Shown: piece after piece, positions 1-6,078 of the stretch
How positions within the stretch are numbered: the stretch's first letter is position 1
Layout: the number at the start of each line of letters is the position of its first letter
Assembly (NCBI GenBank): GCA_045595425.1
Contig: JAZOAL010000070.1
Coordinates: forward strand, 1 to 6,740
Direction of reading: 5' to 3'
DNA length: 6,740 nucleotides
DNA from: SIG710 sp045595425
GTDB taxonomy: Bacteria; Bacillota; Clostridia; Oscillospirales; CAG-272
The notes under the pieces: generated by a model
What the model was told of the DNA's origin: nothing
The model's input: only the letters and a program-made list of their open reading frames with translations
Databases searched by the model: none
Program-made: the position numbers and the translations under genes

Positions 1-46
1 TTGCAGAGTTCTCCTCTGCGAAACGGTCCACCAAAAAGAAAACCAT
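1..46 (-). CDS. Possible start of a downstream gene, cut by the window edge
   Basis: An ATG at 46-44 opens a frame of 15 codons (MVFFLVDRFAEENSA) that runs off the window. It is preceded by AGGAG at 60-56 with a 9-base spacer, the same geometry as the 290-residue gene further right. It lies 29 bases after the recombinase stop, so it could be the next gene in that transcript or the edge of a gene next to an insertion site. The frame overlaps an inverted repeat (3-19), which could instead be part of a terminator or an intergenic repeat. I do not recognise the peptide and the call is weak. Confidence 0.25.
   Translation of the reverse strand, partial: MVFFLVDRFAEENSA
3..19. repeat. Short inverted repeat at the window edge
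   Basis: GCAGAG at 3-8 and CTCTGC at 14-19 form a 6-base-pair stem around a 5-base loop. The outer bases (TT on one side, GAA on the other) suggest the arms could extend with a bulge. It may be a hairpin downstream of the recombinase block, but no T-tract is visible inside the window, so it cannot be called a terminator. Confidence 0.35.
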
Positions 47-75
47 GACAGGAAGCTCCTAACTTTCCTTTTTGA

Positions 76-1542
76 TTAAGCTGAACTTTTCAAATCCGAA
101 ATGTCCCCATTAACAAACTCGATCAGTTGATCGAGCATGATGGTAACGGGTTGGCTGCGATAATTAAAGGAAATGATGAGTCTGTCATCGAAAAGAACGA
201 TTGATTGCAGGAAACTGTCAAAGAGTCGTTGGCGTTGCTTGGGCATCGTTAAGTCCATTTTACGGAACTTATCAAAGATGTACCAGATCTGATCCTCGGT
301 AATAAGTTGTGAGCCCATTTGTTCGCGTTCAATGTCGCACCTGATCCTTTCTTCTTCTGCCTCAAGTTCTTCAAGGCGGGTTTTCGTTGAACGCGTGCAC
401 ACTCCCATTTCGATGGCTTTGAGTATGTTATCAATAGAAGTGCGAATATCTTCGAGTTGCCGTTCAAGTATAGGGATTATTGTGTTTTCGGTTTTTTGCA
501 AATCCATAATCCTATCGGCTATTTTTTGAAGATCTTCATCACTCATCAATATCTTCATCGTTAGCTTAAAAGCTATTTCTTCGATCCATTCCTTACGGAC
601 GGCTTTTTTGTGACAAATATGTTTTTTCGCTCCTACACACTTATAATAACGGTATATATTACCGTTACTTTTTTGAGCGCTGTCGCCAACCATCATGGCA
701 AGGCAATCTCCGCAGAAAAGTTTTGTAGTAAGTAAATAATCTTCTTTAGCCTTTTTTCTCGCAGGAGCGCGTTTGTTGCTTTCCAAGATAGCAACGGCTC
801 TATTGAAAATGTCTTCGGGAACGATTGCGGGAATTCCTCCCGGCGTAACGATATTGTTGTAGCGGTACTCACCGAGGTATTTGCGATTCTTCAACATATG
901 ATGAAGACTATTTTTGTTGAATTCGTTCCCTTTTGACGTGCGAAGACCTCTTGCGTTAAGGTCGGTTATGATCTCGGTAACCGTTTCTCCGCTTGTATAA
1001 CGATTGAATATTTCAAGAACGACAGGCGCTTTCTCGGGATCGATCTGATAATGCTTTTCCTTGTCAATGAAATAGCCGAATGGAACAATACTGCCGTTAA
1101 ACTGACATTTGAGTGCGTTTTCGGTATGACCTCTTGTAACCTTTTCCGAAAGGTCGGCTGAGTAATACTCTGCCATACCTTCAAGCACCGATTCAAGAAT
1201 GATACCCTCTGCGCCCTCGGATATAGCTTCGGTTGCGGAAATTACGCGCACGTTGTTCTTTTTCAGAGCTGCTTTGTATTTTGCGGAATCAAACCGGTTT
1301 CTCGAAAACCTGTCGAGCTTCCATACGATTACCACATCATACGATTTTCGTGCACTTTCCCGTATCATTCGTTGAAACTCGGGACGGTTGTCCGTTTTGG
1401 CAGAGTAGGCTTTGTCAATATAATGCTAAATGATCTTTATATCGTTCTTTTGTGCAAATGCAGTACATTCGCGAAGCTGACCTTCGATAGATTCCTCTCT
1501 TTGATTGTCCGAGGAATATCTTGCGTAAATAACGCCTGTCAT
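76..1542 (-). pseudogene. Large serine recombinase interrupted by an amber codon
   Basis: Read from the ATG at 1542, the frame encodes 488 codons of a serine site-specific recombinase, a normal length for this integrase/excisionase family. The N-terminal resolvase domain starts with the motif ARYSSDNQ (nucleophile Ser10 or Ser11) and continues through KLDRFSRN, with Arg78 and Arg81 as expected active-site arginines. A recombinase domain follows (about 160-255), then a zinc ribbon (Cys277, Cys280, Cys302, Cys310), a charged predicted coiled coil (about 338-408) and a C-terminal tail. Codon 39 is TAG (1426-1428) in an otherwise intact frame, with no frameshift. The next ATG (1368) gives a 430-residue protein that lacks the catalytic serine and has no good ribosome site. 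The true start is supported by AAAGGGGTGA at 1547-1556 and by a promoter. It is most simply a recently inactivated gene; suppression or recoding of TAG cannot be excluded. Confidence 0.85.
1426..1428 (-). other. In-frame TAG in the recombinase gene
   Basis: On the minus strand the codons read AAG ATC ATT TAG CAT TAT ATT GAC. The frame before it carries the catalytic-serine motif and the frame after it carries the conserved YIDKAYSAKTDNRPEF-type stretch, so the stop splits one domain. A lysine (AAG) or glutamate (GAG) codon would differ by a single base. Every other complete gene in the window ends in TAA or TGA. Confidence 0.9.
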
Positions 1543-1546
1543 ATAA

Positions 1547-1556
1547 TCACCCCTTT
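1547..1556 (-). promoter_or_regulatory. Ribosome binding site that fixes the recombinase start
   Basis: AAAGGGGTGA on the minus strand places its GGGG core 7 bases before the ATG at 1542. It supports translation from 1542, upstream of the amber codon, rather than from the ATG at 1368. Confidence 0.75.
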
Positions 1557-1563
1557 CGCGTTT

Positions 1564-1592
1564 ATTTTATCATAAGTCTTCGATTTGTGCAA
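1564..1592 (-). promoter_or_regulatory. Sigma-A-like promoter of the recombinase gene
   Basis: TTGCAC (1592-1587) and TAAAAT (1569-1564) are separated by exactly 17 bases, just upstream of the recombinase ribosome site. It begins only a few bases past the stop of the preceding gene, so the recombinase can be transcribed on its own as well as by readthrough. An alternative -10, TATGAT, overlaps it but would be too close to this -35. Confidence 0.6.
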
Positions 1593-1605
1593 ATGTACGA
1601 GCAAT

Positions 1606-2478
1606 TTATGCGGAAAATTTTTCTGTAATTTGTTTTTTGATTCGCTCAATACGTTTTTTCACTCCACTTGCATTGGCATAACCATAATCTTTGGCAAGAG
1701 CGGTCAAAGTTTCGCCGTTGACGTGACGAACCAAAAGCTCACGGTCTTCGGGCGAAAGTAATGCAAGATATTGTTCAAGATATACCTTGTCGATGACTTC
1801 GGCAGTAACATCGGTTACATCATCCAAAGGATAAGGTGTATATTGACCGCTTGAATCTATGGGACCGCCACGTTCAAGCGATAGCTTTTCAACAAGTTGT
1901 CCGTCGATAATATGCTCAATCTTGCGCTTGGCGTTTTGCAGAGAATAATTGTTAGGCTTGCCGCAGTTATAATCGGAATAATCGGGCAGTTCTTTGAAGA
2001 TCTCTGCAATTTGCGGAAGGTTCATAAGATAAGCATTGATATCCCATTCACGTTTCAATAACTCGTCGATATTATCTTCGGTATAGCCGTTATCTGCCAT
2101 CGCCTTGATCAATGCATCACGCATCTCGGGTGTACTTTGAATAAGCGCGGTATAATAAGCAACGGTATCATAGAATGCCTTGTAATATAGCATTAACGAA
2201 TTGCTTTCCCCTGAAAAGTGCGATGGCGGAAAGGCTAAATTCAGATCATGGCGCGTATCCATACTTGTATCTTTCACGATCTGCGAGAGCTCTTTAAGAT
2301 ACTTTACCGCTTCCGGAGGCATTTCTTTGAGTGGAAGAGCGGCAGCTATGTTGGTTATGTCGAGCGCATCGTCTTTGTTTTTCTCAACAACCTCTTGCAC
2401 TGTTCCTTCTCCAACGGTGTTTACAAGCGCGGTTACAAATTCATCCGCGATTTGTTGAATATCTTTTTCTTCTGGCAA
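1606..2478 (-). CDS. Unknown protein with C-terminal sigma-70-region-4-like helix-turn-helix
   Basis: This 290-residue protein starts at TTG (2478), with AGGAG at 2492-2488 and a 9-base spacer. The ribosome site overlaps the end of the LexA-like gene and the gap between the genes is 5 bases, so the two are almost surely co-transcribed and coupled. The N-terminal 60 residues are acidic and helical. The middle (about 90-230) has aromatic-rich helical stretches that I do not recognise. The last 55 residues (about 233-285) carry the pattern YLALLSPEDRELL, then GETLTALAKDYGY, then SGVKKRIERIKKQI, which resembles the region-4 DNA-binding helix-turn-helix of sigma factors. No region-2 core-binding motif is evident, so it is more likely a regulator or accessory DNA-binding protein than a full sigma factor. 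Its placement between a repressor and a recombinase suggests a role in the element's regulation or mobility (inference). Confidence 0.7.
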   Translation of the reverse strand: MPEEKDIQQIADEFVTALVNTVGEGTVQEVVEKNKDDALDITNIAAALPLKEMPPEAVKYLKELSQIVKDTSMDTRHDLNLAFPPSHFSGESNSLMLYYKAFYDTVAYYTALIQSTPEMRDALIKAMADNGYTEDNIDELLKREWDINAYLMNLPQIAEIFKELPDYSDYNCGKPNNYSLQNAKRKIEHIIDGQLVEKLSLERGGPIDSSGQYTPYPLDDVTDVTAEVIDKVYLEQYLALLSPEDRELLVRHVNGETLTALAKDYGYANASGVKKRIERIKKQITEKFSA

Positions 2479-2483
2479 TAGTT

Positions 2484-3098
2484 TTATCTCCTATCTATTT
2501 TCTTTAATATATGTTCTGCAACACCTTGAATGATAATGTTGTCATAGATCAGATTCGGATAATTTTCTTTATCATCATTTTCGGATTTCAACACAATTTT
2601 GTGATTTGCTCTATCATAGGAAAGAGTTTTAAGTGTAGCTGAGTCATCGATCAAGGCAACAACGATATCTCCTTCGTTAGCGGTGTTCTGTTTACGGATC
2701 AATACTAAATCACCGCTATCAATTCCGGCGTTAATCATAGAGTGGCCTTTTGCACGAAGCCAAAAATATTCACCCTTACCGATAAAATCGGTCGGGATCG
2801 GGAAAGTATCGTCGCGCTGCTCCTCTGCATAGATCGGAGAACCGCAGGCAATATCCCCGCAGACGGGCGCGTGAAATTTGCCCTGCAATTCTTCAATGTA
2901 TGGTGTGATGATGTGCCGCCCATCAAAATGCAGTTTGTCCATTTCTGTCATACGGTGCAGATATTTGTGTACCGTTCCCACCGCCAAAGACAAGTTTCTC
3001 GAGATCTCCGAAATAGTTGGTGAGTAGCTGTTCTCATTGTAATAATCGTCTACAAAGGCTATGATCCTCTGCATCGTTTCTTCGCTTAAGTATCGCAT
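2484..3098 (-). CDS. lexA: LexA-family SOS repressor, self-cleaving (Cys-Gly site)
   Basis: The 204-residue protein has the LexA build: an N-terminal winged helix-turn-helix (about 1-65, with YSPTISEISRNL and VGTVHKYLHRM) and a C-terminal S24 serine peptidase domain. The cleavage site is Cys85-Gly86 in ACGSPIYAEE. The catalytic serine is Ser120 in GHSMINAGIDSGD and the lysine is Lys157 in ATLKTLS. The spacing from cleavage site to serine to lysine matches E. coli LexA (Ala84-Gly85, Ser119, Lys156) exactly with an offset of one. Most LexA proteins cleave at Ala-Gly; Cys-Gly is the form in UmuD and some phage repressors. The family represses SOS or prophage genes until RecA filaments trigger autocleavage. 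The ATG start is supported by GAGGTG at 3109-3104. Whether this is the host's main LexA or an element-borne paralogue cannot be told from the window. Confidence 0.88.
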   Translation of the reverse strand: MRYLSEETMQRIIAFVDDYYNENSYSPTISEISRNLSLAVGTVHKYLHRMTEMDKLHFDGRHIITPYIEELQGKFHAPVCGDIACGSPIYAEEQRDDTFPIPTDFIGKGEYFWLRAKGHSMINAGIDSGDLVLIRKQNTANEGDIVVALIDDSATLKTLSYDRANHKIVLKSENDDKENYPNLIYDNIIIQGVAEHILKKIDRR

Positions 3099-3120
3099 AT
3101 GTGCACCTCAATACATAAAT

Positions 3121-3132
3121 GAAAATATATTC
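3121..3132. promoter_or_regulatory. Candidate operator at the lexA-like transcription start
   Basis: GAAAATATATTC is an imperfect 12-base palindrome (GAA, six bases, TTC) that sits at about the start point predicted from the promoter on its right, which is where autorepression would act. It does not match the classical Bacillus box GAACnnnnGTTC. The match is AT-rich, so chance is a real alternative. Confidence 0.3.
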
Positions 3133-3140
3133 ACGATAGA

Positions 3141-3169
3141 ATTATAGCATATTTTTGAGGGTTTGTCAA
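3141..3169 (-). promoter_or_regulatory. Consensus sigma-A promoter of the lexA-like operon
   Basis: TTGACA (3169-3164) and TATAAT (3146-3141) are both perfect consensus hexamers with a 17-base spacer. Transcription should start near 3134 and give a leader of about 35 bases before the ATG at 3098. A promoter this strong fits a gene that is held down by its own repressor. Confidence 0.9.
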
Positions 3170-3224
3170 GATACGTTTTAATATTTGAAATAAGCTTTTG
3201 CTTTATTGTCAAAGTTATGAAAAA

Positions 3225-3239
3225 ATTTAACTGTTAAAT
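3225..3239. promoter_or_regulatory. Perfect 15-base palindrome in the divergent intergenic region
   Basis: ATTTAAC, one T, then GTTAAAT is a perfect inverted repeat. It lies 20 bases upstream of the -35 element of the rightward promoter and about 55 bases behind the -35 of the leftward one. This is a plausible operator for a dimeric regulator such as the neighbouring LexA-like or helix-turn-helix protein. No second copy was found in the window. Confidence 0.4.
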
Positions 3240-3259
3240 AATTCGAAAATGCTAACGTC

Positions 3260-3288
3260 TTGAAAAACAACAAATTGTGTGGTATAAT
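3260..3288 (+). promoter_or_regulatory. Sigma-A promoter for the leader RNA and membrane protein gene
   Basis: TTGAAA (3260-3265) and a perfect TATAAT (3283-3288) are separated by 17 bases. Transcription should start near 3294-3297. No other convincing promoter lies before the gene at 3379. Confidence 0.85.
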
Positions 3289-3297
3289 TATTTATCA

Positions 3298-3330
3298 ATG
3301 GACTTTGCCCTAAACAAAGCAACCGTGTAG
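3298..3330 (+). CDS. Possible 10-residue leader peptide
   Basis: ATG at 3298 starts the frame MDFALNKATV, ending in TAG at 3328-3330 inside the 5' arm of the terminator hairpin. The start would be only a few bases from the predicted transcript 5' end, so there is no room for a ribosome binding site and translation would have to be leaderless. A ribosome at the stop would cover the terminator stem. The frame is short enough to occur by chance. Confidence 0.2.
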   Translation: MDFALNKATV

Positions 3331-3351
3331 AAGGGATTCTGTGCGTTTTTT
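3324..3351 (+). terminator. Intrinsic terminator inside the leader
   Basis: CGTGTAGAA (3324-3332) pairs fully, including G-T wobbles, with TTCTGTGCG (3337-3345) around a GGGA tetraloop, followed by six T (3346-3351). It ends 27 bases before the downstream ATG, so expression of that gene requires readthrough or antitermination. Confidence 0.75.
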
Positions 3352-3378
3352 GATCAATTAATAAAACTATAGGAAAAG

Positions 3379-4224
3379 ATGATTATGAGGAATATTTGTG
3401 AAAAACTTAAAAGAATAGCTTCCCAAGCGAAACGTATAACATATACAATCTTTACAAGCAGATTGTTTAAGATTGCAATCTTGTGTATTGCTTTTTTCTT
3501 AATCTCCCCAACTGTTAATTTTGCTATAAAAATGCAAGCGTTTATTTTTCCTCAATTCTTTGGTTTTATCACAAACGAAAATGAGAGTTCTTGGATTGGT
3601 TTTTTAGGGGCGATAATCGGTGGTGGTATTACCTTAATCGGTGTTGCATGGACCATAATCGATCAGAATAAAAAACGTATGGAAGATATGAAGGATATGT
3701 CTCGACCAATCATTGTCTCTACAAAATGTGATTACGAAAAGGTAAAAAGAATTAAGAACGACACCAGTGGAACCAAGGTCATTGAATGTATCCTGCCTAT
3801 AAAAAATGCGGGAAACGGCATATTGTATAACCCTACACTTTATAACATTGTATGTAAGATTGATGATGTTATTATCGAATCGGTCAATACCAACATTCCT
3901 GTATTAAGCTATTTAGATGTCGATGAATTTTATCGATACGATATTATGATTTCGCTCAATCCTGAAATGTTGCAAAAACTATATGATAGGCTTAAAGGAA
4001 GAGGAAATTCGTTGACTATGAAAATGAGTTTATATGTGGGCGGTAATGATATGTATGGAAGAACTATAGTTACCGAACTCATTTATCATTTGGACATAAC
4101 CTTTGACTCGGCAAAAGAAATTGATTTAGGAATTCCAACGGGCAACTTAACAAGTAGGGTTCTTTTTGACAAGAATGAAATCGAACGAGTGTTAAAGAAC
4201 AGAAACAACAAATATATGCTTTAA
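3379..4224 (+). CDS. Two-helix membrane protein with cytosolic C-terminal domain, unknown function
   Basis: This 281-residue protein has a basic N-terminus (1-28), a membrane segment at about 29-50 and a second, glycine-rich one at about 72-94 (SWIGFLGAIIGGGITLIGVAWT). A charged linker and a soluble domain of about 185 residues follow. The positive residues before the first helix and after the second place both ends in the cytosol. The soluble part is beta-rich and contains RPIIVSTK and IKNAGNGILYNPTL, a pattern I associate with beta-sandwich domains in small accessory-region membrane proteins. I cannot name a family. AGG at 3371 serves ATG 3379 with 5 bases or ATG 3385 with 11, so the start could be two codons later. 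The gene is AT-rich, sits behind a terminator-bearing leader, and lies 36 bases before the PIN nuclease gene, with which it probably forms an operon. A membrane sensor or effector paired with the nuclease is an inference. Confidence 0.7.
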   Translation: MIMRNICEKLKRIASQAKRITYTIFTSRLFKIAILCIAFFLISPTVNFAIKMQAFIFPQFFGFITNENESSWIGFLGAIIGGGITLIGVAWTIIDQNKKRMEDMKDMSRPIIVSTKCDYEKVKRIKNDTSGTKVIECILPIKNAGNGILYNPTLYNIVCKIDDVIIESVNTNIPVLSYLDVDEFYRYDIMISLNPEMLQKLYDRLKGRGNSLTMKMSLYVGGNDMYGRTIVTELIYHLDITFDSAKEIDLGIPTGNLTSRVLFDKNEIERVLKNRNNKYML

Positions 4225-4248
4225 TCAATAATAAGCTTACAATATAAT

Positions 4249-4255
4249 GAGGTGA
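4249..4255 (+). promoter_or_regulatory. Ribosome binding site that sets a TTG start
   Basis: GAGGTGA leaves 8 bases between its GAGG core and the TTG at 4261. The GTG at 4252, which would give three more residues, lies inside this site, so it is unlikely to be the start. Confidence 0.75.
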
Positions 4256-4260
4256 TTAAT

Positions 4261-4719
4261 TTGGAAAAGATAATGTTTGATTCTAACGCGTTCAGTTCTT
4301 TGCTTGAGTCTGATCTGGATTGGACAAGTTTTTTTCATAAGTGTGATGGCCAGTATGAATTTTATGTAACAGCTCTTCAAATTGAGGAACTGATGGAAAT
4401 TCCTGAATCAAAGAAAGAATTGCGTATTCAACATATATTGTGCCTATGCCAAATGAGAGCCAAAATGGTTCCCAATATACTTGTTCTGGACTATAGCAGA
4501 TTAGGCTTTTCTGTTTTGGCTGACGAAAAAGATACAACATATGAAGATCTTTTATTTGAAACCGGAAGCAATGTAAAAGATGCGATGATCGGTGAGGCAG
4601 CAAAACGAGAAGGTTGTACTCTTGTAACTGACGATGCAAAATTTATTTCAAAGCTAAACAAGGTTGGTATTCCAACAATGACCTTTGATGAATTTTTAAA
4701 AAAAGTTTGCAAAGCCTAA
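4261..4719 (+). CDS. PIN-domain ribonuclease
   Basis: The 152-residue protein shows the acidic residues of the PIN fold in order: Asp7 in IMFDSNAF, Glu42 or Glu43 in QIEELMEI, Asp107 in NVKDAMIGEAA, and Asp124/Asp125 in LVTDDAKF. These bind the metal ions that drive single-strand RNA cleavage in VapC-type toxins and related nucleases. The C-terminal stretch IPTMTFDEFL is also typical, since PIN proteins often end with a short strand and helix naming the last edge of the sheet. At 152 residues it is a little longer than most VapC toxins and there is no small VapB-like antitoxin gene beside it. Its only partner is the membrane protein 36 bases upstream. The start is TTG with a well-placed ribosome site. 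It is probably cytosolic. The fold call is firm; the biological role (toxin, defence effector or RNA processing) is open. Confidence 0.8.
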   Translation: MEKIMFDSNAFSSLLESDLDWTSFFHKCDGQYEFYVTALQIEELMEIPESKKELRIQHILCLCQMRAKMVPNILVLDYSRLGFSVLADEKDTTYEDLLFETGSNVKDAMIGEAAKREGCTLVTDDAKFISKLNKVGIPTMTFDEFLKKVCKA

Positions 4720-4735
4720 CTTTTCATTTTTTATC

Positions 4736-4780
4736 AAATAGGGTGTCGTAAACCAAAAAGATTTACAACACCCTATTTTT
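4736..4780 (+). terminator. Strong terminator after the PIN gene, possibly bidirectional
   Basis: A 17-base arm (4736-4752, AAATAGGGTGTCGTAAA) pairs with 4762-4778 with a single C-A mismatch around a 9-base loop, followed by a T-rich run on the plus strand. It begins 17 bases after the PIN stop. The histidine kinase gene on the other strand ends only 9 bases beyond, so the hairpin may also end that transcript, although the T-run on that side is poor. Confidence 0.85.
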
Positions 4781-4788
4781 ATTTTATA

Positions 4789-6078
4789 TTATTTTGCTAT
4801 TCCCGGGAAAATGATCTGAACGCCGAACATATCGCATTCCTCGAAGTAGTCTATCATTCCGCGGTGGTCGGAGACGATCTTTTCTACGATCTTGTGTCCG
4901 AAGCCGTGCGAGGAATTATCTTTTTTGGTCGAGCGGAGGTCGGGGTTGGTTTTTAGCACCGATTTGCCGATCGTGTTTTTGAAGATGATCATTCGGCTTG
5001 CGTTTTCGACGGAGAAAAGGATCTCTATGCGCTTTTCTTCAAGGTTTGAGATCGCCTCAATGGCGTTATCGAGAATGTTGCCGAAAAGGCAGGCGAGGTC
5101 GCGGTCTTCGATATCCGAAAAATCGGCGATCAAGCCGGAAATGACTATCTGCGTATCGGTAAGCGCGCTGAGCTTGGAGTTGATTATATAGTCGATCGTT
5201 TTATTTTCCGAGCGGATAACTCTACCCATCGACTCGATCTCGGGGATGAGCTTTGCGAGATATTCGCGGCTTTCGTCGGCTTTTCCCGCTTCGAGTTGGG
5301 CGTTGATGACAGAAAAATGTTGCTTCATATCGTGCTGAATGCGGCGGACATTCTGCCATACTGCCGTGGTCTCCTCGTGGCGGGCGCTGTCGAAGGCGGT
5401 CTTTTCTTCGAGGAGCTTGAGCTCATACTCCTTCCTTTGCAGTCTTTGGATCTGCGCGAGCATAAAATACAGGATAATGTTTACCAAAAGGAATGAAACG
5501 ATCAGCACGGCGATCTGCGCGCCGAGGGTGCTTGCGTGATCCGTTGTGGCGATCACCATTGTCGCACCGAGTCCGAACACCGAAACCGCAGAAACCGTGA
5601 AAGTAAGCACCGCGTTCAATCTTCCCACCTTACCGTCCACGTTTACAAAGGCAAGGATCAGGCGAAGAAGCGTGAAAAGGACTATCTTATGGAGGATAAC
5701 GTAAATGTACCTGACTGTCGAATCATTGCCCATAAGGTGGGATTCAAAATCCTGCGTTATCATTGAAATCACGATAAAAAGCGCGCTGCTGACCGCCATC
5801 AGCGAGACCCAGAACAGACATACTGCAAGTATTTGTCTGAATGAAATGCTATATGCGGAAATAGCGGTATACATCAAGGTGATCGCAGCGCACAACAATA
5901 TTGATACTGTATTAAAATCGGCAAACAGCTTGTCGCAAAAAACGGTAACACATAAAATCAGCAGAACCGCGCCGATCTGATATCTCCTTTTACTTTCAAG
6001 CTTACAAAACCTTGTGACGAACCATATTGTAAGTATCGAATCAAAGAGAGTTGCAGCTACCTCAAACATCTGCATCAT
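4789..6078 (-). CDS. AgrC-like GHKL sensor histidine kinase
   Basis: This 429-residue membrane kinase has an N-terminal sensor with six or seven hydrophobic segments (about 5-24, 35-48, 56-72, 82-107, 124-146, 155-178, 187-209). A helical linker follows, then the phosphoacceptor box RIQHDMKQHF (His249), the N box GNILDNAIEA (Asn334, Asn338) and the G box HGFGHKIV (392-394). This is the arrangement of the AgrC/ComD/VirS peptide-sensing kinases, which phosphorylate LytTR regulators. The start at ATG 6078 is chosen because it has AGGAGG (6092-6087) 8 bases ahead and overlaps the regulator's TGA stop as ATGA. An open frame continues upstream to 6261, but that part lies over the regulator gene and is not credible as protein. 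The signal is likely a peptide, but no peptide or AgrB-like processing gene is seen here, so the ligand is unknown. Confidence 0.9.
   Translation of the reverse strand: MMQMFEVAATLFDSILTIWFVTRFCKLESKRRYQIGAVLLILCVTVFCDKLFADFNTVSILLCAAITLMYTAISAYSISFRQILAVCLFWVSLMAVSSALFIVISMITQDFESHLMGNDSTVRYIYVILHKIVLFTLLRLILAFVNVDGKVGRLNAVLTFTVSAVSVFGLGATMVIATTDHASTLGAQIAVLIVSFLLVNIILYFMLAQIQRLQRKEYELKLLEEKTAFDSARHEETTAVWQNVRRIQHDMKQHFSVINAQLEAGKADESREYLAKLIPEIESMGRVIRSENKTIDYIINSKLSALTDTQIVISGLIADFSDIEDRDLACLFGNILDNAIEAISNLEEKRIEILFSVENASRMIIFKNTIGKSVLKTNPDLRSTKKDNSSHGFGHKIVEKIVSDHRGMIDYFEECDMFGVQIIFPGIAK

Larger units (their letters stand above)
3295..3351 (+). ncRNA. Structured leader or small RNA ending in a terminator
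   Basis: The predicted transcript is about 57 nt. A first hairpin pairs CTTTG (3303-3307) with CAAAG (3315-3319) around the loop CCCTAAA. The second hairpin is the terminator. CCCT in the first loop (3308-3311) can pair with AGGG (3332-3335) at the tip of the second hairpin, which would give a kissing contact or an alternative fold. The RNA also contains a 10-codon frame from ATG 3298 to TAG 3328-3330. It may be an attenuator controlling the downstream genes or an independent short RNA. It fits no riboswitch class I know. Confidence 0.5.

Noticed and set aside
3187..3208. AATAAGC / GCTTTATT inverted repeat as a terminator
   Set aside because: The arms pair only with a bulge and no T-tract follows on either strand.
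4243..4248. TATAAT just before the PIN gene as a separate promoter
   Set aside because: The hexamer 17 bases upstream (TTTAAT) is a poor -35, and transcription would start inside the ribosome site. Readthrough from the upstream gene explains the PIN gene better.
30..4761. Shared 10-mer ACCAAAAAGA at 30-39 and 4752-4761 as attachment-site cores of an element
   Set aside because: The match is A-rich and short, the second copy lies in a terminator loop, and a hit like this is expected at low but real frequency by chance. No longer flanking repeat supports it.
5296..5980. Plus-strand open frames across the kinase gene
   Set aside because: They are shadows of the minus-strand kinase: no ribosome sites, no recognisable domains, and unnatural cysteine/serine/arginine-rich composition.
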